This document shows positions 1 through 7,739 of a stretch of 33,728 nucleotides of DNA, piece by piece. Below the pieces are notes generated by a model. It saw only the letters and a program-made list of their open reading frames with translations. It searched no databases and had not been told where the DNA came from. This DNA is from Pseudomonas citronellolis. Its GTDB lineage: Bacteria > Pseudomonadota > Gammaproteobacteria > Pseudomonadales > Pseudomonadaceae. The DNA is taken from NCBI RefSeq assembly GCF_029335315.1, contig NZ_JARJLT010000250.1:1-33728 (forward strand), written 5' to 3'. The stretch's first letter is position 1; each line of letters begins with the position of its first letter. A program made the translations under genes and the position numbers.

Positions 1-230
1 GCCGCAGCGGCACCCATTCCGAAGCCGGCGACGACCATGGCAATCACTCCGAAGCGGGCGATGACCACGGCAACCACGCCGAGGCCGGTGACGACCATGG
101 CAACCACGCCGAGGCCGGTGACGACCATGGCAATCACGCCGAGCCCGGCGACGACCACGGCCAGCACGCCGAGGCCGGTGACGATCACGGCAACCATGCC
201 GAACCGGGTGACGATCGCGGCGGCGCCTGA
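1..230 (+). CDS. 3' end of a His/Asp-rich repeat protein (partial, unidentified)
   Basis: The gene enters from the left edge; the first full codon is at position 3 and the stop is TGA at 228-230. From codon 21 onward it consists of a ten-residue repeat, consensus EAGDDHGNHA, in six full copies plus a decayed seventh ending in GDDRGGA. Each unit carries two acidic residues and two histidines spaced HxxH, so metal binding (Co, Ni or Zn) is a reasonable inference. The frame is supported by the copy-to-copy differences, which fall mainly at third codon positions and are mostly silent (GAC/GAT, CAT/CAC, GGC/GGT, AAC/AAT). It converges on cobK, so a cobalt-related role is possible, but the body of the protein lies outside the window and the family cannot be named. 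Confidence 0.6.
   Translation, partial: RSGTHSEAGDDHGNHSEAGDDHGNHAEAGDDHGNHAEAGDDHGNHAEPGDDHGQHAEAGDDHGNHAEPGDDRGGA
21..230 (+). repeat. 30-bp tandem repeat (minisatellite), about 7 units
   Basis: Units begin at 21, 51, 81, 111, 141, 171 and 201 with no spacers. Units 3 and 4 differ by a single base (AAC versus AAT), which points to recent duplication by slippage or recombination. The last unit is degenerate and contains the stop codon. The period is a multiple of three, so copy-number changes would keep the reading frame. Confidence 0.9.
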
Positions 231-284
231 TCCCCCGGCGAACGCGACGGCTGGCGCCGGACAACCCGCCCACGCCGAACGGCC

Positions 285-321
285 CCCTCTCCCGCTTGCG
301 GGAGAGGGTTGGGGAGAGGGG
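285..321. repeat. REP-like hairpin, CCCTCTCCCGC stem
   Basis: Bases 285-295 and 298-308 form a perfect 11-bp inverted repeat around a TT loop, followed by a second GGGGAGAGGGG tract at 311-321. It sits between two convergent genes. There is no T-run, so it looks like a dispersed REP-type palindrome rather than a classical terminator, although it could still slow transcription from both sides. Confidence 0.6.
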
Positions 322-371
322 CTCTGACAGGCAAGGATTAACGGGTCAGTCGGCGGATAAAGCGTTCCGCT

Positions 372-1109
372 TCATTCGCCCGGCAGAAGCGGCGTCAATG
401 CTTCCCACAATGCCTCGACGCTGTCGAAGCGCCGATCCACTTCCGGCAGCGCCGGCCGCGCCAGGATCAGCACCGGCAGGCCCAGCTCGCGCGCCACCTG
501 CAGCTTCGGCTCGGTGGCCTGGCTGCCGCTGTTCTTGCTCACCAGCACGTCGCTGCGCAGGCGCTCGAACAATTCGCGCTCGCCGTCCAGGCTGAACGGC
601 CCGCGCGCGCCCAGCACCTCGGCGCGCGCGGTGCCCGGCAGGCTTTGCAGGCAGCGCACGGTCCAGAACTGGCTGGGCGGAATCTCGTCGAGGTGCTCCA
701 GCGGCTCGCGACCGAGGGTGAACAGCGGCCGCCGGAACGGCGCCAGCGCGGCGATCAGCGCCGGCCAGTCGGCCACTTCGCGCCAGTCGTCGTCCGGCCC
801 AGCCGTCCAGCCGGGGCGGCGCAATGCCCAGCAGGGCACGCCGGCCAGCTGCGCGGCGCGGGCGGCGTTGCGGCTGATCTGCGCGGCGTAGGGATGGGTG
901 GCGTCGAGCAACAGGTCGTAACCCTGCTCGGCGATGAAGGCCGCCAGGCCCTCGGCGCCGCCGTAGCCGCCGACGCGCACCTGGCAGGCCAGGTCGTCCG
1001 GCACCTTGCCCAGCCCGGCGAGGCTGTACAGGTGCTCCGGGCCCAGGTGACGGGCGAGGTTCAGCGCCTCGCCGATGCCGCCGAGCAGCAGCACACGCTT
1101 GCCGCTCAT
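372..1109 (-). CDS. cobK: Precorrin-6A reductase CobK
   Basis: A 245-residue protein of normal CobK/CbiJ length. The family reduces precorrin-6A to precorrin-6B with NADPH in the cytoplasmic corrin pathway. The N-terminus (residues 6-20) reads [16 protein letters not shown], the glycine-rich start of a Rossmann-like fold. DATHP lies at 69-73 and the family signature SKNSG at 191-195, followed by an LPVLILARP strand. The start ATG lies inside the end of cobL (4-base overlap), so the two are translationally coupled on the minus strand. In PAO1, as I recall it, a cbiD gene separates them; here it does not. Confidence 0.93.
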   Translation of the reverse strand: MSGKRVLLLGGIGEALNLARHLGPEHLYSLAGLGKVPDDLACQVRVGGYGGAEGLAAFIAEQGYDLLLDATHPYAAQISRNAARAAQLAGVPCWALRRPGWTAGPDDDWREVADWPALIAALAPFRRPLFTLGREPLEHLDEIPPSQFWTVRCLQSLPGTARAEVLGARGPFSLDGERELFERLRSDVLVSKNSGSQATEPKLQVARELGLPVLILARPALPEVDRRFDSVEALWEALTPLLPGE

Positions 1110-2308
1110 GGCTTGCGCAGCGCCAGCAAAGTGATCGGCAGCGCCGCGCGCCAGGTGTCGAAGCTGCCCAGCGCCTGGGCCTGGGACACCTGCAGGCGGA
1201 TCAGCTCGCCGCCGTGGCGCTCGCGCCAGTCCACCAGGGCGGCTTCGCTCTGCAGGGTCACGGCGTTGGCCAGCAGGCGGCCACCGGGCTTGAGGGCGGC
1301 CCAGCAGTGTTCCAGGACACCGGGCACGGTGACGCCGCCACCGATGAAGATCGCGTCCGGCGCCTCCAGGCCCTCTAACGCTTCCGGCGCGCGGCCGGCC
1401 ACCAGTTGCAGGCCGGGCACGCCGAGGGCGTCACGGTTGTGCGCGATGTGGCCCTGGCGGCCTGCGTCGGCCTCGATGGCGAGGGCTCGGCAGCTGGGGT
1501 GCGCGCGCATCCACTCGATGCCGATGGAGCCGCAGCCGGCGCCGACGTCCCAGAGCAGCTCGCCGGGCTCCGGCGCCAGCCGTGCGAGGGTCACCGCGCG
1601 AACGTCGCGCTTGGTCAGTTGGCCGTCGTGGCGGTAGGCGTCGTCGGCCAGCCCCGGGGTCAGCGCCAGGCGCCGGGCGTCGGCGCCGGCCTGGCAGTCG
1701 ATCGCCAGCACATTGAGCGCGGCGGCCTCGGCCAGCGACCAGTCGGCGGCCAGGCCGTCGATGCGCCGCTCGCGCTCGCCGCCCAGGTACTCCAGCACGC
1801 TCAGCCGGCTCGACGCGAAACCACGTTCGCGCAGCAACGCGGCGATCGCCGCCGGGCTGCCGCCGTCGTTGCTCAGCACCAGCAGGCGCCGGCCATGGTG
1901 CAGACGGGCGTTCAGCGTGGCGAGAGGACGCCCGACCAGCGACACCAGCTCGACGTCCTGCAACGGCCAGCCCAGGCGCGCGGCGGCCAGGCTCACCGAG
2001 GACGGCGCCGGCAGCACGCGCATTTCCTCCACCGGCAATTGCCGCGCCAGGCTCGCGCCGACGCCGAAGAACATCGGGTCGCCGCTGGCCAGCACACAGG
2101 TCGGCTCGCCGCGCCGGGCCAGCAGCGGGGCCAGGTCGAAGGGGCTGGGCCAGGCGCTGCGGCGCGCCGTCAGGCAATGCGGCAGCAGCTCCAGCTGGCG
2201 CTGCCCACCGAACACCTCGGTGGCCCCCAGCAGCGCGCGCCGCGCGCTCCTGCCGAGGCCGGCGTAACCGTCCTCGCCGATGCCTACGATGGTCAGCCAG
2301 CAGCTCAT
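1106..2308 (-). CDS. cobL: Precorrin-6Y C5,15-methyltransferase (decarboxylating) CobL
   Basis: A 400-residue bifunctional enzyme that methylates C-5 and C-15 of precorrin-6B and removes the C-12 acetate carboxyl, giving precorrin-8. The N-terminal half is a CbiE-type tetrapyrrole methylase ([10 protein letters not shown] at 8-17, [12 protein letters not shown] at 73-84). The C-terminal half is a CbiT-type class I SAM methyltransferase (VGAGCGSIG at 255-263, then IGGG). CobL fusions of this size are normal in the aerobic pathway. The start is supported by GAGGAA a few bases upstream of the ATG. It is transcribed divergently from cobG, with about 350 bases of shared control region between the two starts. 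Confidence 0.95.
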   Translation of the reverse strand: MSCWLTIVGIGEDGYAGLGRSARRALLGATEVFGGQRQLELLPHCLTARRSAWPSPFDLAPLLARRGEPTCVLASGDPMFFGVGASLARQLPVEEMRVLPAPSSVSLAAARLGWPLQDVELVSLVGRPLATLNARLHHGRRLLVLSNDGGSPAAIAALLRERGFASSRLSVLEYLGGERERRIDGLAADWSLAEAAALNVLAIDCQAGADARRLALTPGLADDAYRHDGQLTKRDVRAVTLARLAPEPGELLWDVGAGCGSIGIEWMRAHPSCRALAIEADAGRQGHIAHNRDALGVPGLQLVAGRAPEALEGLEAPDAIFIGGGVTVPGVLEHCWAALKPGGRLLANAVTLQSEAALVDWRERHGGELIRLQVSQAQALGSFDTWRAALPITLLALRKP

Positions 2309-2364
2309 GGGGATTCCTCGCGGGTTGCGACAGCGTGCCGCCGGGCGTTCCGACGGGCAGGGTT

Positions 2365-2393
2365 TTCAAGGGGTCGGGCAAAGCGGGCATAAT
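2365..2393 (+). promoter_or_regulatory. Candidate promoter for the riboswitch-cobGHIJ transcript
   Basis: TTCAAG (2365-2370), a 17-base spacer and CATAAT (2388-2393) lie just upstream of the riboswitch. The -10 is good and the -35 is poor (3 of 6 matches to TTGACA). The position is right for the riboswitch leader to begin near 2400. Confidence 0.4.
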
Positions 2394-2394
2394 A

Positions 2395-2560
2395 CAGCCT
2401 TCGTCGGTGCCCATCAGGGCCGAAGAGGGAACGCGCGGGAGTGATCCAAGCGCGGCTGCCCCCGCAACTGTAAGCAGCGAGTCCACGCGTCATTGGCCAC
2501 TGGGAAACCGGGAAGGCCGCGTCGGACCATGACCTGCCAGCCAGGAGACCTGCCGACGAA
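2395..2560 (+). ncRNA. Cobalamin (B12) riboswitch
   Basis: The conserved landmarks appear in order: the GGTGCCC...GGGAACGCGGG-type 5' part (2406-2440), the CTGCCCCCGCAACTGTAAGC core (from 2456), and the B12 box AGCCAGGAGACCTGCC at 2539-2554. It faces cobG on the plus strand. Family knowledge: adenosylcobalamin binding lowers expression of the downstream biosynthesis genes. No T-rich terminator follows, so control is more likely at translation initiation or through the hairpin at 2577-2602 (inference). Confidence 0.95.
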
Positions 2561-2576
2561 ACCAGTCGCGAGTGCA

Positions 2577-2602
2577 AACATCGAGCGGGGTGTATCGATG
2601 TT
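2577..2602 (+). promoter_or_regulatory. Hairpin between riboswitch and cobG
   Basis: AACATCGA (2577-2584) pairs perfectly with TCGATGTT (2595-2602) around a ten-base loop, GCGGGGTGTA. The loop contains GGGGTG, which could act as a ribosome-binding or GTG-start segment (GTG at 2590). This may be the expression platform of the riboswitch (inference). Confidence 0.45.
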
Positions 2603-2658
2603 GTGAGGCTGCCCGGTGGGCGCCCGCAAGGTCACCGCGACCCAGCCATGGTGACCCT

Positions 2659-3996
2659 GTGCCGAGCCAGCCGCCCGTCGTCCCCCCTGTCGAAATCCGT
2701 CCCTCGGCCTGTCCGGGGCTGTTGCGCATCGTCGCCTCGGCCGACGGAGGCATCTGCCGCATCAAGCTGCCCGGCGGCCGCCTGCAAGCCGAGGGCGCGC
2801 GCGCCATCGCCGAGGCCGCCGAGCGCTACGCCGACGGCGTGCTGGAGGCGACCAACCGCGCCAACCTGCAGATTCGCGGCGTCCACGCCGGCGCCGAAAC
2901 GGCGCTGCCCGCCGTGCTGCTGGCCGCCGGCCTGGGCCCGCGCGTGGCCGCCGCCGACGATGTGCGCAACCTGCTGCTCAGCCCGCTCGCCGGCCTCGAC
3001 CCGGCCCAGGCCCGGGACATCTCGCCACTGGCCACGCAACTGCTCGACCTGCTGCAGGACACCCCGCGCTTCCACGCCCTGTCGCCCAAGTTCGCCGTGC
3101 AGCTTGACGGCGGCGAAAGCCTGGCGATGCTCGAACACCCCCATGACATCTGGCTGTCGGCCATGGACGCCGGGCGCTTCGCCTTCGGCCTGGCCGGCTG
3201 CCCGCCGCTGCGCGCCGGCGACCGCCCGGCCCTCGCCGCCGTCGCCGGCGAGCAGGTGCCGGCCCTGGTGGAAGCCCTGCTCAACCGGTTTCTCGACCTC
3301 GCCGGCGAAGGCATCTCGCGCATGCGCCAGCTGCTGGCGAAAACCTCCGCCGACGAACTCCTGGCGCGCCTCGACCTGCCCCTGCAACGCGGCGCGGCTG
3401 TGGACAACTGGCTCCGCGCCGCCGTCGAGCCCTTCGCCCAGCTCGGCGTTCGCCCACAGCGCCAGCCCGGCCTGTGCAGCGTCGGCGCCGGCTTCGCCCT
3501 CGGCCGTCTCGACAGCCGTCGCCTGCAAGCCCTCGCCGACCTGGCGGAACAGCGCGGTGACGGCAGCCTGCGCCTGACGCCCTGGCAGGGCGTGCTGCTG
3601 CCCAATGTCCCGGCCGAATACGCCGCGTCGACCCTCGCCGCGCTCGCCGGCCTGGGCCTGCTCACCGCCGCCGAACAACCCCTGGCGCGGCTGATCGCCT
3701 GCAGCGGCTCGAGCGGCTGCGCGCGCGGCCTGGCCGACACCAAGGGCGACGCCCTGCGCCTCGCCGAGCGCCTGCGCGCGCCGCTGCCGCCGGGCGTACA
3801 CCTGTGTGGCTGCCCGCGCTCCTGCGCCGCCGCCCACGTCGCCCCGCTGACCCTGCTGGCCGTCGCCGACGGCCGCTACGACCTCTACCGCCGCGCCACC
3901 GGCCACGCCGGCTTCGGCCAGCCGCTGGCGCGCCACCTGACCCTCGACGACGCCGCCCACCGGCTGCGCGATCCCGGAGTGTTTCCCGATGCTTGA
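2659..3996 (+). CDS. cobG: Precorrin-3B synthase CobG
   Basis: A 445-residue member of the siroheme/4Fe-4S nitrite and sulfite reductase family. It uses O2 to hydroxylate precorrin-3A at C-20 and form the lactone of precorrin-3B, the committed step of the aerobic pathway. Cluster cysteines are C348-x5-C354 and C385-x3-C389. The conserved family N-terminus begins at RPSACPGLLRIV (residue 14). The start is uncertain: the frame is open back to GTG 2572 and also offers GTG 2590, but residues coded before 2659 look non-coding and overlap the hairpin after the riboswitch, so I prefer GTG 2659. No clear Shine-Dalgarno site is visible for any of the three. The 3' end overlaps cobH by 8 bases. Confidence 0.88.
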   Translation: MPSQPPVVPPVEIRPSACPGLLRIVASADGGICRIKLPGGRLQAEGARAIAEAAERYADGVLEATNRANLQIRGVHAGAETALPAVLLAAGLGPRVAAADDVRNLLLSPLAGLDPAQARDISPLATQLLDLLQDTPRFHALSPKFAVQLDGGESLAMLEHPHDIWLSAMDAGRFAFGLAGCPPLRAGDRPALAAVAGEQVPALVEALLNRFLDLAGEGISRMRQLLAKTSADELLARLDLPLQRGAAVDNWLRAAVEPFAQLGVRPQRQPGLCSVGAGFALGRLDSRRLQALADLAEQRGDGSLRLTPWQGVLLPNVPAEYAASTLAALAGLGLLTAAEQPLARLIACSGSSGCARGLADTKGDALRLAERLRAPLPPGVHLCGCPRSCAAAHVAPLTLLAVADGRYDLYRRATGHAGFGQPLARHLTLDDAAHRLRDPGVFPDA

Positions 3997-4615
3997 CTAC
4001 ATCCGTGACGGCCAGGCGATCTACCGCCAGTCCTTCGCCACCATCCGCGCCGAATCCGACCTCTCGGCGATCCCCGCCGACCTGGAGAAACTCGCCGTGC
4101 GGGTGATCCACGCCTGCGGCATGGTCGACGTGGTCCAGGACCTGCGCTTCTCCCCCGGCGCCGGAACGGCCGGCCGCGAGGCCCTGGCCAAGGGCGCGCC
4201 GATCCTCTGCGACGCGCGCATGGTCGCCGAAGGCATCACTCGCGCGCGCCTGCCGGCGGACAACCGGGTGATCTGCACGCTCAACGATCCGGACGTACCG
4301 GCGTTGGCCCGCGAGCTGGGCAACACCCGCTCGGCGGTGGCCCTGGAGCACTGGCGCGAACACCTGGAGGGCAGCGTGGTGGTGATCGGCAACGCGCCCA
4401 CCGCGCTCTTCTACCTGCTGGAAATGCTCGATGCAGGCGCACCGAAACCGGCGCTGATCCTCGGCTTCCCGGTGGGCTTCGTCGGCGCCGCCGAGTCCAA
4501 GGACCTGCTCGCCGCCGACAGCCGTGGCGTGCCCTACGTGATCGTCCGCGGCCGTCGCGGTGGCAGCGCCATGGCCGCCGCCGCGGTGAACGCCCTGGCC
4601 ACGGAGGTGGAATGA
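3989..4615 (+). CDS. cobH: Precorrin-8X methylmutase CobH
   Basis: A 208-residue protein of normal CobH/CbiC length. It moves the methyl group from C-11 to C-12 of precorrin-8X to give hydrogenobyrinate. The catalytic histidine is probably H41 in [11 protein letters not shown] second signature, [13 protein letters not shown], lies in the C-terminal half, followed by [13 protein letters not shown]. It overlaps cobG by 8 bases and cobI by 4 (ATGA), so it is translated as part of the same operon, under the upstream B12 riboswitch. Confidence 0.96.
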   Translation: MLDYIRDGQAIYRQSFATIRAESDLSAIPADLEKLAVRVIHACGMVDVVQDLRFSPGAGTAGREALAKGAPILCDARMVAEGITRARLPADNRVICTLNDPDVPALARELGNTRSAVALEHWREHLEGSVVVIGNAPTALFYLLEMLDAGAPKPALILGFPVGFVGAAESKDLLAADSRGVPYVIVRGRRGGSAMAAAAVNALATEVE

Positions 4616-5355
4616 TGACTGGCCGCCTCCTCGGTCTCGGCGTCGGCCCCGGCGACCCCGAGCTGATCACCCTCAAGGCCCTGCGCCTGCTGCAAGCCGC
4701 GCCCGTGGTCGCCTACTTCGTGGCCAAGGCCAAGCACCACGCCGGCCACGGCGGCAACGCCTTCGGCATCATCGAGCAGCACCTGGGCGAGAACCAGGCG
4801 CGGCTGCCGCTGGTGTACCCGGTGACCACCGAGAAACTGGAGCCGCCGCTGACCTACGAAAGCGTCATCAGCGACTTCTACGACACCGCCGCCGAGCAGG
4901 TGGCCGCCCACCTGGACGCCGGTCGCGACGTCGCGGTGATCTGCGAGGGCGACCCGTTCTTCTACGGCTCCTACATGTACCTGCACGACCGCCTGGCCGA
5001 GCGCTACCCGGCCGAAGTGGTGCCCGGCGTCTGCTCCATGCTGGGCAGCGCGGCGGTGCTCGGCGTGCCGCTGGTGTACCGCAACCAGAGCCTCTCGGTG
5101 CTTTCCGGGGTGCTGCCGGAAGAGGAGCTGAAGCAGCGCCTGGCCAGCGCCGACGCGGCGGTGGTGATGAAGCTCGGGCGCAACTTCGACAAGGTCCGCC
5201 GCGTGCTCCGCGAACTGGGTCGCGACGACGGCGCGCACTATGTCGAGCGCGCGACCATGCGCGAGCAACGCATCGTGGCGCTGGACGAGGTGGACCCGAT
5301 GGCTTCGCCCTACTTCTCCATGGTGGTGATCCCCGGTGAGAGGTGGCGCGGCTGA
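4612..5355 (+). CDS. cobI: Precorrin-2 C20-methyltransferase CobI
   Basis: A 247-residue SAM-dependent tetrapyrrole methylase (class III fold) that methylates precorrin-2 at C-20 to precorrin-3A, the branch point from siroheme. Motifs are [13 protein letters not shown] near residues 8-20 and [10 protein letters not shown] at 111-120. The ATGATG start gives two adjacent possible initiators (4612, 4615); the first overlaps the cobH stop as ATGA. The stop codon shares one base with the preferred cobJ start. Confidence 0.96.
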   Translation: MMTGRLLGLGVGPGDPELITLKALRLLQAAPVVAYFVAKAKHHAGHGGNAFGIIEQHLGENQARLPLVYPVTTEKLEPPLTYESVISDFYDTAAEQVAAHLDAGRDVAVICEGDPFFYGSYMYLHDRLAERYPAEVVPGVCSMLGSAAVLGVPLVYRNQSLSVLSGVLPEEELKQRLASADAAVVMKLGRNFDKVRRVLRELGRDDGAHYVERATMREQRIVALDEVDPMASPYFSMVVIPGERWRG

Positions 5356-7007
5356 TGAACGCCTCTCCCGCCATCGTCATCCTCGGCGCCAGCGCCCTGG
5401 CCACCGCCCGCCGCGTGCAGGCGCTTTATCCACAGGCGCGCATCCACGGCCTGCAAGGCCGCGTCGAGGGCGTCGACGAGTCCTATCAGGAGTTCGGCGA
5501 CAACCTGCGCGCGCTGTACCGCAGCAACACCCCGATCATCGCCCTGTGCGCCGCCGGCATCGTCATCCGCAGCCTGGCGCCGGCGCTGCAGGAAAAGGGC
5601 GCCGAGCCGCCGGTGCTGGCCCTGGCCGAAGACGGCAGCGCCGTGGTGCCGCTGCTCGGCGGCCTGGCCGGGGTCAACCGCCTGGCCCGCGAGATCGCCG
5701 CCGCGCTGGAAGTGGCGCCGGCCATCACCACCAGCGGCGAGCTGCGCTTCGGCACCTGCCTGCTGGAGCCGCCGGAAGGCTACGTGCTGGCCGACATCGA
5801 GCAGGGCAAGCGCTTCGTCGCCGACCTGCTCGGCGGCGAGAGCCTGCGCATCGACGGCGAAGCGCCCTGGCTGGCCAGCGCAAGCCTGCCGCTGGCCGAA
5901 GACGCCCGGCGCAGCGTGCGGGTGACCTGCGCGGCGCGCCCGGCGCAGCGCGATGAACTGCTGATCCACCCGCGCCAGCTGCTGGCCGAAGTGGCCGAGC
6001 CGGTGGACAACCTCGTCGCCCTGGTCCGCCAGGCGCTGCACCAGGCCGGGCTGGCCGAAGCCGCCCTCGCCGCCCTGCTCGCCCCGCGCCGCCATATGGC
6101 CGATACGCGCCTGGCCGAAGCCGCCCAGGCGCTCGGCGTGGCGCTGCGCTTCATCGATTCGGAAGCATTGCCGGACGTGCTGGCGACGGATGAAGGCATC
6201 CGGCTGCGCCTCGCCGCGTCGCCCGAACAGGCCGCCGCCATAGGCCGAGCGCGTGGTCGCCTGAGCGTGATCGGCCTCGGCCCCGGCGCCGCCGCACACA
6301 TGACCCCGGCGGTGCGCCGCGCCCTGGACGAAGCCCAGGACCTGCTCGGCTACGAAACCTACGTGAAGATGGCCGAGCCGCTGCGCGCCGACCAGGTGCG
6401 CCACTGCAGCGACAACCGCGAAGAGATGCAGCGCGCCCGCCATGCCTTCGAACTGGCCGCCAGCGGACGCCGGGTGGTGGTGGTGTCGTCCGGCGACCCC
6501 GGCGTCTTCGCCATGGCCGCGGCCGTGGTCGAGGCCCTGCACGAGAGCGCCGACGCGGACTGGCACAACGTCGAGCTGGAAGTGCTGCCCGGCGTCTCCG
6601 CCGCCCTGGCCGCCGCAGCCAAGGCCGGCGCGCCGCTGGGCCACGATTTCTGCCTGATCTCGCTGTCCGACAACCTCAAGCCCTGGGAGGTCATCGAGAA
6701 ACGCCTCGACCACGCCGGCGCCGCCGACCTGGCGATGGCCTTCTACAACCCGATCTCCAAAGCCCGCCCCTGGCAGCTCGGCCGCGCCCTGGAGATCGTC
6801 CGCCGGCACCGCGCGGCGGAAACCCTGGTGGTGCTCGGCCGCGACATCGGCCGCCCGGCCGAGGCGCTGCGCAGCCTGACCCTCGGCGAGCTGCAACCGG
6901 AAATGGTCGACATGCGCACCCTGGTCATCATCGGCTCGTCGCTGACCCGCCGCTTCCCCCGCGCCGGCGGCGGCGACTGGGTCTACACCCCGCGCTGGTA
7001 TCGCTGA
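5355..7007 (+). CDS. cobJ: CbiG-CobJ fusion: precorrin-3B C17-methyltransferase
   Basis: A 550-residue two-part protein. Roughly residues 1-295 are CbiG-like (an N-terminal ILGASALATARRVQ segment, then a CobE/CbiG-C-like stretch around 200-295). About 303-540 is the CobJ methylase (LSVIGLGPGA at about 303, SSGDPGVFAMA near 377, AFYNPISKARPWQ further on). CobJ methylates C-17 and contracts the ring to precorrin-4. CbiG opens the lactone in the anaerobic route, so its presence beside the oxygen-dependent CobG is notable, although pseudomonad CobJ proteins commonly have this fusion. ATG 5355 is preferred over GTG 5343 because GAGAGG precedes it and it overlaps the cobI stop by one base. Confidence 0.93.
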   Translation: MNASPAIVILGASALATARRVQALYPQARIHGLQGRVEGVDESYQEFGDNLRALYRSNTPIIALCAAGIVIRSLAPALQEKGAEPPVLALAEDGSAVVPLLGGLAGVNRLAREIAAALEVAPAITTSGELRFGTCLLEPPEGYVLADIEQGKRFVADLLGGESLRIDGEAPWLASASLPLAEDARRSVRVTCAARPAQRDELLIHPRQLLAEVAEPVDNLVALVRQALHQAGLAEAALAALLAPRRHMADTRLAEAAQALGVALRFIDSEALPDVLATDEGIRLRLAASPEQAAAIGRARGRLSVIGLGPGAAAHMTPAVRRALDEAQDLLGYETYVKMAEPLRADQVRHCSDNREEMQRARHAFELAASGRRVVVVSSGDPGVFAMAAAVVEALHESADADWHNVELEVLPGVSAALAAAAKAGAPLGHDFCLISLSDNLKPWEVIEKRLDHAGAADLAMAFYNPISKARPWQLGRALEIVRRHRAAETLVVLGRDIGRPAEALRSLTLGELQPEMVDMRTLVIIGSSLTRRFPRAGGGDWVYTPRWYR

Positions 7008-7019
7008 GGCAGGCCACGC

Positions 7020-7102
7020 GGCGGATAACCGCGAACGGTCATGCGCCCTACATCAGGGGAGGACCTGGCGTAGGGCGCATAACGCCTACGGCGTTATCCG
7101 CC
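7020..7102. repeat. Nested palindromic element downstream of cobJ
   Basis: Outer arms GGCGGATAAC (7020-7029) and GTTATCCGCC (7093-7102) are perfect inverted copies. Inside them ATGCGCCCTAC (7041-7051) pairs with GTAGGGCGCAT (7070-7080). A further small hairpin AACGCC-TAC-GGCGTT (7081-7095) competes with the outer arm. There is no T-run. It resembles the dispersed GTAGGGCG / GGCGGATAACGC repeats of pseudomonads and lies between two genes in the same direction, probably separating the cob transcript from the iron cassette. Confidence 0.7.
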
Positions 7103-7203
7103 GTTTGGCCCTGGTCCCCGGCGGTTCCAGTGTTGACCGGGCGTTGGCTACGTCCCTGGAAGTTCGGCGCCCGCTTGCAAAAGGCCAGTGCCTTGATGAA
7201 AAT

Positions 7204-7222
7204 GCGACAAATTATCATTTAC
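7204..7222 (+). promoter_or_regulatory. Fur-box-like site upstream of the sigma factor gene
   Basis: This 19-base stretch matches the Fur consensus GATAATGATAATCATTATC at 11 of 19 positions, with the right half best (ATTATCATT). It ends 16 bases before the sigma factor ATG, where Fur would block transcription in iron-rich cells. Moderate evidence only. Confidence 0.45.
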
Positions 7223-7238
7223 CTCATCTGCGGCGCCC

Positions 7239-7739
7239 ATGGCCTCCTCCACTCTCGACCTCGACCGGCTGTACAGTGACCACCACGGCTGGCTGCGTGG
7301 CTGGCTGCGCAGCCGCCTGGGTAACGCCGCGGATGCCGCCGACCTCGCCCAGGACACCTTCCTGCGCGTGCTGCTCAAGCAGGAGTTGCTGGAACTGCGC
7401 ACCCCGCGCGCCTTCCTGCGCACCATCGCCCGCGGCCTGGTGATCGACCACTGGCGTCGCGAGGAACTGCAGCGCGCCTACCTGGAAACCCTGGCCCTGC
7501 TGCCGGAAGCCGAGGTGCCGTCGGTGGAAACCCGCGAGTTGCTCCTTGAGCTGCTGGAGAACATCGCCCGCCTGCTCGACGGCCTCAAGCCCAAGGTCCG
7601 CAGCGCCTTCCTGCTGGCCCAGTGCGAGGGTCTGCCGCATGCGCAGATCGCCACGCAGCTCGGCGTCTCGGTACGCTCGGTGGAGCGCTACGTGGCCGAG
7701 GCGCTGTACCACTGCTACCAGGCGCGCTACGCCGAATGA
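7239..7739 (+). CDS. FecI-like ECF sigma factor
   Basis: A 166-residue group IV (ECF) sigma factor. Region 2 includes the core-binding segment DAADLAQDTFLRV (32-44). The region 4 helix-turn-helix covers about 131-156 (GLPHAQIATQLGVSVRSVER). Size and motifs fit the iron-starvation FecI/FiuI/FoxI class. It would direct RNA polymerase to the receptor gene downstream once the FecR-like partner signals that the ferric siderophore has bound (established for the class). The stop overlaps the start of the anti-sigma gene (ATGA). A Fur-like site lies directly upstream. The Shine-Dalgarno sequence is weak. Confidence 0.92.
   Translation: MASSTLDLDRLYSDHHGWLRGWLRSRLGNAADAADLAQDTFLRVLLKQELLELRTPRAFLRTIARGLVIDHWRREELQRAYLETLALLPEAEVPSVETRELLLELLENIARLLDGLKPKVRSAFLLAQCEGLPHAQIATQLGVSVRSVERYVAEALYHCYQARYAE

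Noticed and set aside
21-230. Possible CRISPR array because of 30-bp repeats
   Set aside because: The units are contiguous with no spacers and form a coherent coding repeat.
37-327. Open frame rich in Thr/Pro/Met repeats over the 30-bp tandem repeat
   Set aside because: It is the out-of-phase reading of the repeat; copy differences are not silent in this frame, and it runs on through the REP hairpin.
2572-2658. N-terminal extension of CobG to GTG 2572
   Set aside because: The added residues are unlike the family, overlap the hairpin after the riboswitch, and lack a ribosome-binding site. It remains possible, so it is mentioned in the gene entry.
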